Assembly (NCBI GenBank): GCA_947643595.1
Contig: CANRWP010000024.1
Coordinates: 1 to 46,194 of the forward strand
Reading direction: 5' to 3'
From: an uncultured bacterium
GTDB taxonomy: Bacteria; Bacillota; Clostridia; Lachnospirales; Lachnospiraceae
Length of the DNA: 46,194 bases
A program made the translations under genes and the position numbers. Positions 35,094 to 42,570 of the stretch are shown here, one piece after another. Within the stretch, counting starts at the first letter, position 1. Each line of letters starts with the position of its first letter. Below the pieces are notes generated by a model, which did not search any database, was not told the DNA's origin, and saw only the letters and a program-made list of their open reading frames with translations.

Positions 35094-35595
35094 CGGTGTT
35101 TATCTGTTTCTGGCAGTTTACGGTATCTCCGCGGGGCTTTTAGTCTCCGCCGGCATCTTTACGGTGCTGCTCGCAGTGGGGCTGACGCCGCGGTTTGTGG
35201 GGACGACCCATACGGCGAGGAAGATCTTACTGTACGAGGGATGCATCACTGCGGGAGCGGTTATTGGCACGATTTTCAGCGTGATCCCGGCGATGGGACA
35301 TGCCGGGGAATGGCTGCGGGAGCAGCTGTTTTCGGGAAGGAGTGTAGGAGCGTCGGCGCTTCTTGCGGCGTTCGATATCGGAGGAGAGATATTTTTGGGG
35401 ATAGCCGGGCTGTTTATCGGGATGTTTGTGGGGTGTCTTGCCCTCGCCATCGCGGAGATGCTTGACAGCATTCCGATTTTTGCCAGAAGGGTCTCCTACC
35501 GCCACGGGCTGGGGATCGCGGTGCTGGCGGTGGCGATCGGGAAACTGCTCGGGAGTCTTTACTATTTCTGGCAGGGCGGGATCTATCCGGGGTGA
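35080..35595 (+). CDS. spoVAB: Stage V sporulation protein AB
   Basis: 171 residues from a TTG at 35080 with a GGGAGGGC ribosome site; the gene overlaps the end of spoVAA by 14 bp. Four to five hydrophobic helices; VPRFVGTTHTARKILLYEG-like loop (here TPRFVGTTHTARKILLYEG) and EMLDSIPIFARRVSYRHGL are segments seen in SpoVAB proteins. Membrane partner of SpoVAA in the DPA channel complex. A structured 88-bp element follows before spoVAC. Confidence 0.9.
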   Translation: MIQNSGVYLFLAVYGISAGLLVSAGIFTVLLAVGLTPRFVGTTHTARKILLYEGCITAGAVIGTIFSVIPAMGHAGEWLREQLFSGRSVGASALLAAFDIGGEIFLGIAGLFIGMFVGCLALAIAEMLDSIPIFARRVSYRHGLGIAVLAVAIGKLLGSLYYFWQGGIYPG

Positions 35596-35615
35596 GAGAA
35601 GGAAACTAAAAATCA

Positions 35616-35703
35616 GTAAGCGAACGGTAGGCACCCGGAGTATTTTTGGATGCGCAGCAGCCGAAAATATCTCCGCAGAATCCGGTGCCGGGAGAGAGCT
35701 TAC
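35616..35703. repeat. 88-bp imperfect inverted repeat (large hairpin) between spoVAB and spoVAC
   Basis: Nested arms: GTAAGC (35616) with GCTTAC (35698), GGCACC with GGTGCC, and CGGAGTATTTTTGG with CCGAAAATATCTCCG around an 11-nt loop. The U-tract of a terminator is lacking. It could be a small mobile repeat (REP/MITE-like), an mRNA stability element or a processing site inside the operon. Confidence 0.75.
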
Positions 35704-35728
35704 GGAACTAAAATAAGAGGGGTGTGAA

Positions 35729-36187
35729 ATGGACGAGCAGAAAAAACAGGAATATGCGGAGTATGTGAAGGAGGTCACGCCGAAGAACAATCTGTTTTTA
35801 CAGATGGCAAAGGCTTTTTTAGTGGGCGGCGTCATCTGCGTGATCGGGCAGGTGATCTTGAATACGGCGCAGCAGAAATACGGGCTTGACAAGGACACGG
35901 CGGGAAGCTGGTGCGCGATGCTGTTGGTGCTGGCGAGCGCCATCCTGACGGGATTTAACCTGTATCAGAAGCTGGTGAAGTTCGGCGGGGCGGGCGCCCT
36001 TGTGCCGATCACGGGCTTTGCCAATTCGGTCTCCTCAGCGGCGATCGAGTACCAGAAGGAGGGACAGGTCTACGGGGTTGGGTGCAAGATCTTTACGATC
36101 GCTGGACCGGTGATTTTGTACGGGATCTTTACGAGCTGGGTGTTGGGGGTGATTTACTGGATCGGGAAGATGATGGGGATTATCTGA
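35729..36187 (+). CDS. spoVAC: Stage V sporulation protein AC
   Basis: 152 residues. EYAEYVKEVTPKNNLFLQMA, KAFLVGGVICVIGQVI, GAGALVPITGFANSVSSAAI and IFTIAGPVILYGIFTSWVLG are the standard order of SpoVAC, which is the mechanosensitive pore part of the DPA channel in Bacillus. A GAGGGGTGT site precedes the ATG. Normally spoVAD and spoVAE follow; here the next genes are unrelated and AT-richer, so the operon stops early in this genome or was cut by an insertion. Confidence 0.95.
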   Translation: MDEQKKQEYAEYVKEVTPKNNLFLQMAKAFLVGGVICVIGQVILNTAQQKYGLDKDTAGSWCAMLLVLASAILTGFNLYQKLVKFGGAGALVPITGFANSVSSAAIEYQKEGQVYGVGCKIFTIAGPVILYGIFTSWVLGVIYWIGKMMGII

Positions 36188-36276
36188 CAGGAGGCTGAGA
36201 TACGGCGCTTACTACATTTGAAAGAAAAGCTTATGAGTAGGGTAGCAAATGAAAAGATTTGTTAGCCTGCTTTTCA

Positions 36277-36305
36277 TTGTACTTTTGGCTTTTTTCGATT
36301 ATAAT
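36277..36305 (+). promoter_or_regulatory. Promoter of the JAB-domain gene
   Basis: TTGTAC at 36277, 17-bp spacer, TATAAT at 36300. It lies inside the longest open frame of the gene, which shows that the true start must be further in. Confidence 0.85.
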
Positions 36306-36338
36306 ATGTATGTATTGAAAAGTAGAGGGGTGATTCTT

Positions 36339-36941
36339 TTGCCGAAAATAAAAGACGAGTTGGAACAGGCTAAGAAATATGAAAACAAGATTCAAATTAC
36401 AGACATTGCAATCAAAAAAGTTCGATATATTGAGTACAAGGATCTGACGAATGCGCAGAATGTAATTATGCAACGGTTGGCAAAGGAAGTGTTGTTCCTT
36501 TCACAGACATTCAATGACAGCAATGAGGTTGCGATTACCTGTGATTTGGCATTATCGAATCCATTGGAAAATTATGGGATCTGTCTGGGCGATGAGCATA
36601 GCGTGGACGTTTGTTCTGATACGCAGTCAAATCATCTGATTGTTTCGGCAAAGATGTGTACGGTTGTAATTCTCCATAACCATCCGTCTTTACAGACATT
36701 TTCATTAGATGATATCAGATTTTTTGTAGCAAACAGAGGGATTTCTATTTTGGTAGTGGTCAGCAATCAGGGAAAAGTTCACTATTTGTATAAAGATAAG
36801 AAATATTCTGAGAGGGAAACAATACAATTGTTTAATGAATGTATAGAGGGCCTGGATCGTTCATCTGCGGTCAGCGAGCGATATCACAGGGCATTGGCAT
36901 TTTTAGCAAGATGTAGTGAGACAGGACTGTTTTATAGCTAA
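36339..36941 (+). CDS. JAB/MPN-domain protein (RadC-like metal site), unknown function
   Basis: 200 residues from a TTG at 36339, chosen because a perfect promoter ends at 36305 and an AGAGGGG site lies 8 nt before the TTG; the frame is open back to 36249 but would give a false hydrophobic N-terminus. The JAMM-type metal motif is ILHNHPSLQTFSLDDI: H113-x-H115-P-S and D124/D125, spaced as in RadC (HNHPSG..PS..D). ENYGICLGDEHSVDV, VVSNQGKVHYLY complete the domain. RadC-like proteins sit in mobile elements and phages; true JAMM members are deubiquitinase-like or Cys-desulfurylase-like peptidases. It is followed by a 60-aa gene with a strong ribosome site, likely its partner. Confidence 0.72.
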   Translation: MPKIKDELEQAKKYENKIQITDIAIKKVRYIEYKDLTNAQNVIMQRLAKEVLFLSQTFNDSNEVAITCDLALSNPLENYGICLGDEHSVDVCSDTQSNHLIVSAKMCTVVILHNHPSLQTFSLDDIRFFVANRGISILVVVSNQGKVHYLYKDKKYSERETIQLFNECIEGLDRSSAVSERYHRALAFLARCSETGLFYS

Positions 36942-36955
36942 GGAGGGATTATTTT

Positions 36956-37138
36956 ATGAGCAGAAATTATGTGTTAAATGATTTAGAGTTTGACAACATT
37001 CCATTGAAAATCATACTGCCTTCTGATAGTGAGGAGTGCGATGAAAAAGAATTACAGAAAAGCAGGGAGAAGAATCGGGAGCTCATTGAGAGAATGAGGA
37101 ATGATAAAAAATATATCGAATTGGTTTCTATGCCTTGA
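36956..37138 (+). CDS. 60-aa protein downstream of the JAB gene, unknown function
   Basis: Starts at an ATG with a perfect AAGGAGGG site 9 nt ahead, 14 bp after the JAB gene, so it is surely co-transcribed. Sequence: MSRNYVLNDLEFDNIPLKII, an acidic middle with SDSEECDEKEL, and a basic C-terminal helix with EKNRELIERMRNDKKYIELV. No family comes to mind. A small acidic/basic partner of a JAB protein could be its substrate, inhibitor or adaptor, but that is only a guess. Base composition is AT-rich like the JAB gene and unlike the sporulation genes before it. Confidence 0.7.
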   Translation: MSRNYVLNDLEFDNIPLKIILPSDSEECDEKELQKSREKNRELIERMRNDKKYIELVSMP

Positions 37139-37315
37139 GATTATAAAGCGGCTATGATAATCAGTTACTGTGAACCCGATATTTTAAAGTATGAGAAGAC
37201 GAAAGGCGGGAAGAGTCCGATATATAGGAAAGTTTTGATCTGGACAGAACATCGCTTGCATTAAAATTCAGAGAAAAAGAAGCCCTGTAAAAAGGCGTAC
37301 AGGAAGGAGAAGGTT

Positions 37316-37617
37316 ATGGCGAGAACAGTGGGAATCGGATGGTGATGTCACCCTGATCACCCATCCCAGGCGTTTTGGGAAGACGCTGAATATGAGTATG
37401 GCGGAGTGTTTTTTCTCTGTGAAGTATGTCGGCGGGGGGATCTGTTTGAGGGGCTTGCAATCTGGGAGAATGAGAGCTTTCGGATACGGTAAATGCGGCG
37501 CTGAAACAGATTGAAGATAAGAATTATGAGACCATACTCATTGCGAAAGGAGTTCCGAAGGAAAAGATTCGGAAATATGGATTCGCTTTTCGGGGGAAAG
37601 AAGTGCTGATCGGATAA
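37316..37617 (+). pseudogene. Decayed AAA-ATPase / PD-(D/E)XK family gene (DUF1703-like), internal deletion
   Basis: Begins MARTVGIG after a GGAAGGAG site, breaks frame, and then reads GDVTLITHPRRFGKTLNMSM (a Walker A-like RPRRFGKT motif) with AECFFSVKYVGG, another frameshift to DLFEGLAIWE, and finally an end piece, NAALKQIEDKNYETILIAKG, GVPKEKIRKYGFAFRGKEVL and a stop at 37617. These are head and tail of the large AAA-ATPase-like proteins that are very common in Lachnospiraceae (normally about 500-550 aa), so most of the middle is missing. The stretch before it (37139-37315) also looks like a relic: short broken frames, one ending FREKEAL, and no gene I can support. Confidence 0.78.
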
Positions 37618-37689
37618 AAAATCTTTAGGAAAAATTAAAATGCTGGAAACGGTCTCCATGATAAAGAAAAAATTAAGGAAAGATATAAT

Positions 37690-38469
37690 ATGGCGGTATA
37701 TGAATTTGATGGAGAAAAATATAGACAGGCTTCGAGGCATCAGAAGGAATGGGGAAATAATTTGATTTCTCAATTACATTTGAAGGGAACGGAAATTGTT
37801 CTGGACTTAGGTTGTGGAGACGGTGTGTTATCGGAGCAGATAGCGAAGCTTGTACCGAAAGGTAAAGTCGTCGGGATAGATGCGTCCTGTGGAATGCTGC
37901 AAACCGCAAAGAAATTAGAGTGTGATAATTTGTCATTTATTCAGATGGATATCAATGATATGAATTTTTCTAATGAATTTGATATTATTTTTTCCAACGC
38001 TGCATTACATTGGGTTTTGGATCATTCCTTATTGCTGATCCGTTCCTTTTGTGCTTTGAAACAAGGCGGAAGTATTCACTGGAATTTTGCGGGTGATGGC
38101 ACATGTGCGGCATTTTATGATGTGATGCGGATGAAAATGCAGGAAAAACAATATGCGCCATATTTTGAAGGTTTTATATGGCTGTGGTTCATGCCATCAA
38201 AGGCACAGTATAAGGGATTGATAGATTCTGTTGGTTTTTCTAAGGTTGAGATAATTGAAGAAAACAAGGACAGATATTTTTCAAATGCGGATGAGATGAT
38301 AAGATGGATAGATCAACCGAGTATCGTACCTTTTATTGAGCGTGTTCCTGATGAGAAGAAGGAGTCGTTTCGGAAGGAAGTTATACAATTGATGGTTGAA
38401 AAAACAGAGCAAAAGGATGGCAGTTGTTTTGAAACATTCCGAAGGATAAATGTAACAGCTGTAAAATGA
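37690..38469 (+). CDS. SAM-dependent methyltransferase, class I
   Basis: 259 residues. Motif I is IVLDLGCGDG (36-45), followed by VVGIDASCGML (motif II) and FDIIFSNAALHWVLD (motif IV, with the HW typical of trans-aconitate methyltransferase-like proteins, about 100-114). The final MIRWIDQPSIVPFIERVPDE is also seen in that group, which includes Tam. Substrate unknown; possible targets are small carboxylic acids. The start has an AAGGAAAG site. AT-rich composition and the neighbouring gene relics suggest acquired DNA. Confidence 0.87.
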   Translation: MAVYEFDGEKYRQASRHQKEWGNNLISQLHLKGTEIVLDLGCGDGVLSEQIAKLVPKGKVVGIDASCGMLQTAKKLECDNLSFIQMDINDMNFSNEFDIIFSNAALHWVLDHSLLLIRSFCALKQGGSIHWNFAGDGTCAAFYDVMRMKMQEKQYAPYFEGFIWLWFMPSKAQYKGLIDSVGFSKVEIIEENKDRYFSNADEMIRWIDQPSIVPFIERVPDEKKESFRKEVIQLMVEKTEQKDGSCFETFRRINVTAVK

Positions 38470-38490
38470 ATTTGTATGAGGCAGACTGTC

Positions 38491-38776
38491 ATGGAATACA
38501 TAAGGGCGACGGAGAGCGATACGGAAGAGATCTACAGGATCGTGCAGGACACCATACGAACGGTTTACCCGCGGTATTACCCGGAGGAAGTGGTGGAGTT
38601 TTTTTGCGCCCTTCATTGCAGAGAAAATATATCCAGGGATATAAAAGAGGGGTTTGTTGGCGAGCTGTCTGTATGAAAAAAGGGGCTATCGGACGATAAG
38701 GCATGAGAAGTGGAATGTGGAAAACGGAAGGATCCTTGTGTATGAGGTCATGGCGAAGTCGTTAAAGGTGATATGA
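38491..38776 (+). pseudogene. GNAT acetyltransferase gene with deleted middle
   Basis: The head (MEYIRATESDTEEIYRIVQD, then TIRTVYPRYYPEEVVEFFCA) is a normal GNAT start. At about 38670 the frame ends. In another frame the tail YEKRGYRTIRHEKWNVENGR with ILVYEVMAKSL, a typical GNAT C-terminus, follows directly to a stop at 38776. The acetyl-CoA-binding middle (about 60 residues) is missing and the frame is shifted, so no functional enzyme is made. Confidence 0.75.
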
Positions 38777-38779
38777 TTT

Positions 38780-39451
38780 ATGAAAAACAAAATGCTTTCC
38801 GAGAGTATCGCGGACACACTGTTGTCCATGATAACAATAGAAAAACGCTTTTCGGCGGGAGATAAGCTGCCGAACGAAAATGAATTGTCCGCGGAGTTGA
38901 ATGTCAGTCGGACGACGCTGCGAGAAGCCATACGAATTCTGGTAGCCTATGATGTACTGGAAATACAGCGGGGAAGGGGAACCTTTGTCACTCAGGCGGC
39001 ATTTGGGCAAAAACCTCCTTTAGGGCAGTTGTCGGGTATAAAAGTGAACGCAAAAGACCTCTACGAGATGCGCCTGATTTTTGAGCCGGAAGCCGCTTAT
39101 CTGGCGGCAGTCCGGGGCACGGACGCAGAGATAAAAAGGATTTTGCAATTCGGGGAAAGGATTGAGCGGGAAATAAAGTCAGGGCAGGATCGCACAGACA
39201 ATGAACATTCGTTTCACAGGGTGATCGCGCAGGCTGTGCACAACGAATTTATGAATCAGCTGATGCCCATTCTCTATCAGGCGATCGCAAAGGGCGTCAC
39301 CCTGTCTGCCATGAGCCCGAAAGCCATTTCGGATACAGTGAGTGACCACCGGATGATCATGGAATTTTTGGAGCAGAGAAACGCGGAGGGAGCGAAAAAT
39401 GCGATGAAAATTCATATCATGCACGCGATGCGGGAGCTGGGGATAGAATAA
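38780..39451 (+). CDS. GntR family regulator, FadR/FCD type
   Basis: 223 residues. The winged helix-turn-helix is at about 10-75 (FSAGDKLPNENELSAELNVS, then RTTLREAIRILVAYDVLEIQ and RGRGTFV). The C-terminal FCD domain (about 90-220) has LYEMRLIFEPEAAYLAA and the metal-site histidines of this group (for example EHSFHRVIAQAVHN and DHRMIMEFLEQR). Such regulators bind a small acid (hexuronates, lactate, pyruvate) and normally control a nearby sugar-acid gene; none is adjacent here. An AAAGGTG site precedes the ATG. It is followed by a terminator, so it is transcribed separately from the cat-like gene. Confidence 0.9.
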   Translation: MKNKMLSESIADTLLSMITIEKRFSAGDKLPNENELSAELNVSRTTLREAIRILVAYDVLEIQRGRGTFVTQAAFGQKPPLGQLSGIKVNAKDLYEMRLIFEPEAAYLAAVRGTDAEIKRILQFGERIEREIKSGQDRTDNEHSFHRVIAQAVHNEFMNQLMPILYQAIAKGVTLSAMSPKAISDTVSDHRMIMEFLEQRNAEGAKNAMKIHIMHAMRELGIE

Positions 39452-39465
39452 TATTCTGCTTATCG

Positions 39466-39494
39466 GGACTTACAGAGGTGTAGGTCCATTTTTT
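39466..39494 (+). terminator. Terminator after the GntR gene
   Basis: GGACTTACA pairs with TGTAGGTCC (one G-T) around a short loop and T6 follows after an A. Confidence 0.75.
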
Positions 39495-39499
39495 ATTCA

Positions 39500-39528
39500 T
39501 AGACATCATATAACTATGAGCCTATAAT
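39500..39528 (+). promoter_or_regulatory. Promoter of the cat-like gene and its upstream reading frame
   Basis: TAGACA at 39500 (5 of 6), 17-bp spacer, TATAAT at 39523. Transcription near 39535 gives a leader that contains the 13-codon frame at 39559. Confidence 0.75.
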
Positions 39529-39558
39529 AACCGCAAAGATTTCAGGAGGCAATATAAA

Positions 39559-39600
39559 ATGCGCCTGTATCCAAATTTAATCAGGAGGGAAAATTCATGA
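39559..39600 (+). CDS. 13-codon upstream reading frame (leader peptide) of the cat-like gene
   Basis: ATG with an excellent CAGGAGGC site 7 nt ahead reads MRLYPNLIRRENS and stops at TGA 39598-39600, overlapping the ATG of the cat-like gene by 4 bp (ATGA). A second AGGAGGG site lies inside it for the main gene. The layout fits either translational coupling or a regulatory leader peptide as known for inducible cat and erm genes, but I see no strong hairpin masking the second site. Confidence 0.6.
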   Translation: MRLYPNLIRRENS

Positions 39601-40217
39601 GAGAAATTGATTTGGCGACATGGGATCGTGCCATGCACTGTCAGATTTTCAGAAACAGTGTGATGCCGCAGTACGGCGTATCTTTTGAGCTGGATATCAC
39701 CAACTTTCTGCAAAAGATCAGAGAGCGGGGCTATTCCTTTACCTTTTCTTTTGTATTTGCCGTGACGAAGTGCGCGAATGAGATCGAGGAATTCCGATGC
39801 CGCTTTTGGGAGGGAAAACCGGTGATCTATGACAGGATCAATACGTCGTTCACTTATCTGGATGAAGGCAGTGAGCTTTTCAAAGTAGTCAACGTGGAAA
39901 TGCAGGACACCATGGAGGAATATGTCTCCCTTGCCGCCGATACCGTGAGGAAGCAAAAAGAATATTTTACGGCACCTATGGGGAATGACATTTATCAGTT
40001 CTCCTCGTTTCCGTGGGTCTCCTTTACGCATATCTCGCATACGGAATCCGGGAAAAAGGACAATGCGGTTCCCTTGATAGACTGGGGAAAATATTTCGTC
40101 CGCGATGAAAGGGTAATGCTTCCGTTTTCCGTGCAGGTACATCATTCTTTTGTGGATGGCATCCATATAGGAAAGCTGGCAGATCTGTTGCAGGAGTATC
40201 TAGATCATTTTAAATAA
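39597..40217 (+). CDS. CatA-like chloramphenicol acetyltransferase family protein
   Basis: 206 residues. The active-site motif HHSFVDGIH holds H183 (the general base) and D187, in the HHxxxDG pattern of the family; the segment EIDLATWDRAMHCQIFRNS at the start and PWVSFTHISH match the CatA fold (trimer with acetyl-CoA tunnels). Many chromosomal members, including in gut Clostridia, acetylate other substrates, so resistance cannot be assumed. The start overlaps the 13-codon leader frame. Confidence 0.85.
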   Translation: MREIDLATWDRAMHCQIFRNSVMPQYGVSFELDITNFLQKIRERGYSFTFSFVFAVTKCANEIEEFRCRFWEGKPVIYDRINTSFTYLDEGSELFKVVNVEMQDTMEEYVSLAADTVRKQKEYFTAPMGNDIYQFSSFPWVSFTHISHTESGKKDNAVPLIDWGKYFVRDERVMLPFSVQVHHSFVDGIHIGKLADLLQEYLDHFK

Positions 40218-40307
40218 GATGCTGAAATTTGGTTTATGGTATTGCATTATCACCTGTACAAATAACAGCGTATGTAATTCTGTTTTGTCAGCGGTAGTCG
40301 TGGAGTG

Positions 40308-40859
40308 TCATTTCAGGGAGCGAATATATAATGTGGTGATCGCAATGATCAGCATACTTGTTATAATATTGCCCACAATTCTACTGAAGCCGAAAGCGAT
40401 CAATACTGTTATTCCACAGTAAAGACCTTGTATGAGGGCTTTCTGCTTTTGCCTGCTGTCTTTCCATATGGTGAAACTGGGAATCGTTGCTATGCCCAAA
40501 ATACCGGCAATACAGATTGTCTGCAGGATACGGTCGCCGTTGCCAAAAGTATATAAAATATTTGTACCCGCAAACAGGGTAAGAAGTATTCGTGTTAGTC
40601 CTGTTATTTTCTTTTTCGGCATTTTCTTTCGCATCTCTTCATTTGACAGGATTCGCTCGGATTTCATAAGTTCCGGAACGCTTATTTCCAAAGCCGAAGC
40701 CAATGGTTCGATGGTGTTAATATCCGGGAAACCGATTCCTCTTTCCCAACGGCTTACGGCTTTGTCGGTGACATTTAATTTCTCTGCTAAATCCGCCTGT
40801 GTCATATTTTTTTCTTTGCGGCGTTTGGCTATAAATGTACCAAATACTTTTGGGTCCAT
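40308..40859 (-). CDS. XRE-type regulator with C-terminal membrane helices
   Basis: 183 residues from the ATG at 40859 (AAAGGAA site, 9 nt); a GTG three codons upstream is too close to that site. HTH_3 domain at about 4-60: FIAKRRKEKNMTQADLAEKL followed by KAVSRWERGIGFPDINTIEP. After a basic linker (KKMPKKKITG) there are three to four hydrophobic segments (about 95-180), which place the DNA-binding domain at the membrane. Such regulators often read membrane stress or peptide signals. Upstream, TTGCAA and TATGGT with a 17-bp gap (minus strand, around 40885-40915) may be the promoter. The end of the gene faces the cat-like gene with a 90-bp gap, which contains no other gene. Confidence 0.82.
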   Translation of the reverse strand: MDPKVFGTFIAKRRKEKNMTQADLAEKLNVTDKAVSRWERGIGFPDINTIEPLASALEISVPELMKSERILSNEEMRKKMPKKKITGLTRILLTLFAGTNILYTFGNGDRILQTICIAGILGIATIPSFTIWKDSRQKQKALIQGLYCGITVLIAFGFSRIVGNIITSMLIIAITTLYIRSLK

Positions 40860-41052
40860 TCGTTTCACTTCCTTTTGTCATTACCATACATCGTTTCTCT
40901 GTTTTTTGCAATCGACGTATCGTTTAGGATAGCGGGATAACGGCTTTTTCCTGTCTTTTTGTGACGAAAATGACGGAAATTTGTATTAAAATGATTTCAG
41001 AGCGTTACTTTTTCCCCTCTGTGGACGTGTATTAGGCAAAGGAGGTGAACAG

Positions 41053-41415
41053 ATGCTTGAGGAGAAGGTGCAGGCGGCGGGCGGCATCAGCGAGGAGGAA
41101 GCGATAGAGATCGGACGGAAGGCGATGGCGGACGATATGGGCGAGAGAGGAGAAGGTCTGGAATTGCTCATGCATGATGCGGATAAGGGTTGGAATACGG
41201 ATTTATGTGTGGCGGACTGGAGCGAGATCAGGGAGAAGGACAGGGGAGAGATCGCGTACTTCATGTCGTTTAGTTGTGAGATCCGTGAGGGGATGGATCT
41301 CGAAGATATCTCCAGTTATCACTGCACGGTCAGCGCTCTGGACGGACATATTCTGGAAGCTTATGAGTATATGGCGGGAGAAGACTGGGATAAGCCGATC
41401 TACTATGAACATTGA
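41053..41415 (+). CDS. 120-aa protein, unknown; weak PepSY-like look
   Basis: A perfect AAAGGAGGTGA site precedes the ATG. The sequence is acidic with a C-terminal SSYHCTVSALDGHILEAYEY segment that resembles the end of a PepSY domain ('D..TG.IL'); the N-terminal half (GGISEEEAIEIGRKAMADDM) also fits its first helix. No signal peptide or membrane helix is seen, which is unlike most PepSY proteins. The next gene starts 57 bp downstream on the same strand and may be co-transcribed. I do not assign a function. Confidence 0.55.
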   Translation: MLEEKVQAAGGISEEEAIEIGRKAMADDMGERGEGLELLMHDADKGWNTDLCVADWSEIREKDRGEIAYFMSFSCEIREGMDLEDISSYHCTVSALDGHILEAYEYMAGEDWDKPIYYEH

Positions 41416-41472
41416 TGTGCCAGCGGAGCGTGCAGACAGGAGTCAGCGTGACAGTGTTGTGGGGATAGAGAA

Positions 41473-42372
41473 GTGGGAAATGTGAAATGGAAAAGCAGAA
41501 AGCGGAGGTTGAAACACTCGAAAAGAGTGAGAGGGAAGTGTCTGGCGGTATTCGCGGAGCTTTTGATGATTTTGGGGATCACGGCGTGCGCGGATATATC
41601 GGGTGCGGATAAAAGAGAGCTGTTGGCGGCGGTGGTCGATACGGCGGACATGCAGACGGCTGGTCAGAATGGTATGCCCGACAATGATCTGGTGTTCCGA
41701 GACACAGACAGAGGCGTCATGGCGGCGGGATATAAAGGGGATGGGCAGGTGGTCGTTATTCCGGAAACCTGTCAGGGAAAGAACGTCGTGGAAATCGGGG
41801 AGAATTGTTTTGCCATGCAGGGGGTTTTGAAAAGCGTGACGATTCCCGATAGTGTGGAGGCGATCGGCGTCTGCGCTTTCGGTCTTTGCAGCAATCTGAA
41901 GAGCGTCCACATTTCGGAGAATGTGACGGTCATCAGAAAACAGGCTTTTGCATCCTGCACCGATCTGGAGAGTATAACGATCCCGGACGGCGTGACGGCG
42001 ATTGAGAAGGAGACATTTATCTACTGCGAGAGCCTGAGGGATGTTGTTATTCCCGAGGGTGTCGTGGAGATCGGGGAGAAGGCATTTCAGGACTGTGTAA
42101 GCCTGGAGTACATAGCGATCCCGGGCAGCGTGGAGTGGATCGGAGAGAGGGCGTTTGCCGGCTGCACCAACCTGAGGGCTGTGGAGCTGTCGGAGGGTGT
42201 GCGGGAGATCGACAAGGATGCGTTCGCCGACTGTACGAGCCTGAGGATTGTGGAAATCCCTGACAGTGTTACGGTACTGGGCAGAGCTTTCCGTGGAAAT
42301 GACATTGTTGTCATATATAGAGGAGAGACTTACACGCGGGACAATATGGATGAGTTGTACGGGCGGTTTTAG
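41473..42372 (+). CDS. BspA-type leucine-rich repeat lipoprotein
   Basis: 299 residues from a GTG at 41473 (GGGGATAGAGAA ahead). A basic head (KWKSRKRRLKHSKRVRG) and a hydrophobic run end in ITACAD, a lipobox-like site with the Cys at about 40. From about residue 95, five to six copies of the LRR_5/BspA unit follow: TIPDSVEAIGVCAFGLCSNL, HISENVTVIRKQAFASCTDL, TIPDGVTAIEKETFIYCESL, VIPEGVVEIGEKAFQDCVSL, AIPGSVEWIGERAFAGCTNL and ELSEGVREIDKDAFADCTSL. These fold into a surface solenoid used for protein contacts. The host or microbial partner is unknown. A terminator follows. Confidence 0.88.
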   Translation: MGNVKWKSRKRRLKHSKRVRGKCLAVFAELLMILGITACADISGADKRELLAAVVDTADMQTAGQNGMPDNDLVFRDTDRGVMAAGYKGDGQVVVIPETCQGKNVVEIGENCFAMQGVLKSVTIPDSVEAIGVCAFGLCSNLKSVHISENVTVIRKQAFASCTDLESITIPDGVTAIEKETFIYCESLRDVVIPEGVVEIGEKAFQDCVSLEYIAIPGSVEWIGERAFAGCTNLRAVELSEGVREIDKDAFADCTSLRIVEIPDSVTVLGRAFRGNDIVVIYRGETYTRDNMDELYGRF

Positions 42373-42432
42373 AGGTGATCCTGGGTAGAGGAAACCGGAG
42401 GGCAGGAGAGAGTTATAGGGATGCCAGGGAGG

Positions 42433-42460
42433 AACAGTCGGATTATTCCGACTGTTTTTT
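42433..42460 (+). terminator. Terminator after the BspA-type gene
   Basis: AACAGTCGGA / TCCGACTGTT is a 10-bp perfect stem with a TTAT loop, followed by T-rich sequence. Confidence 0.9.
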
Positions 42461-42525
42461 GAGATATTTTATATTTTTAAATTGTGGGTATTTATAAAAA
42501 GATTTTCGGGGAAGTGGAGAGGATG

Positions 42526-42534
42526 TGGTATAAT
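42526..42534 (+). promoter_or_regulatory. Extended -10 promoter of the Fic gene
   Basis: TGGTATAAT is a complete extended -10 (TGn plus TATAAT) with no good -35. Start of transcription near 42541 agrees with the ATG at 42571. Confidence 0.65.
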
Positions 42535-42570
42535 AGGGGTATCTGCCAGAGATCAGAGGAGGAGCTTTTC

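Noticed and set aside
36249-36338. N-terminal membrane segment of the JAB protein (MKRFVSLLFIVLLAFF...)
   Set aside because: A perfect promoter (36277-36305) lies inside this stretch, so it is not translated; the TTG at 36339 with a good ribosome site is the better start.
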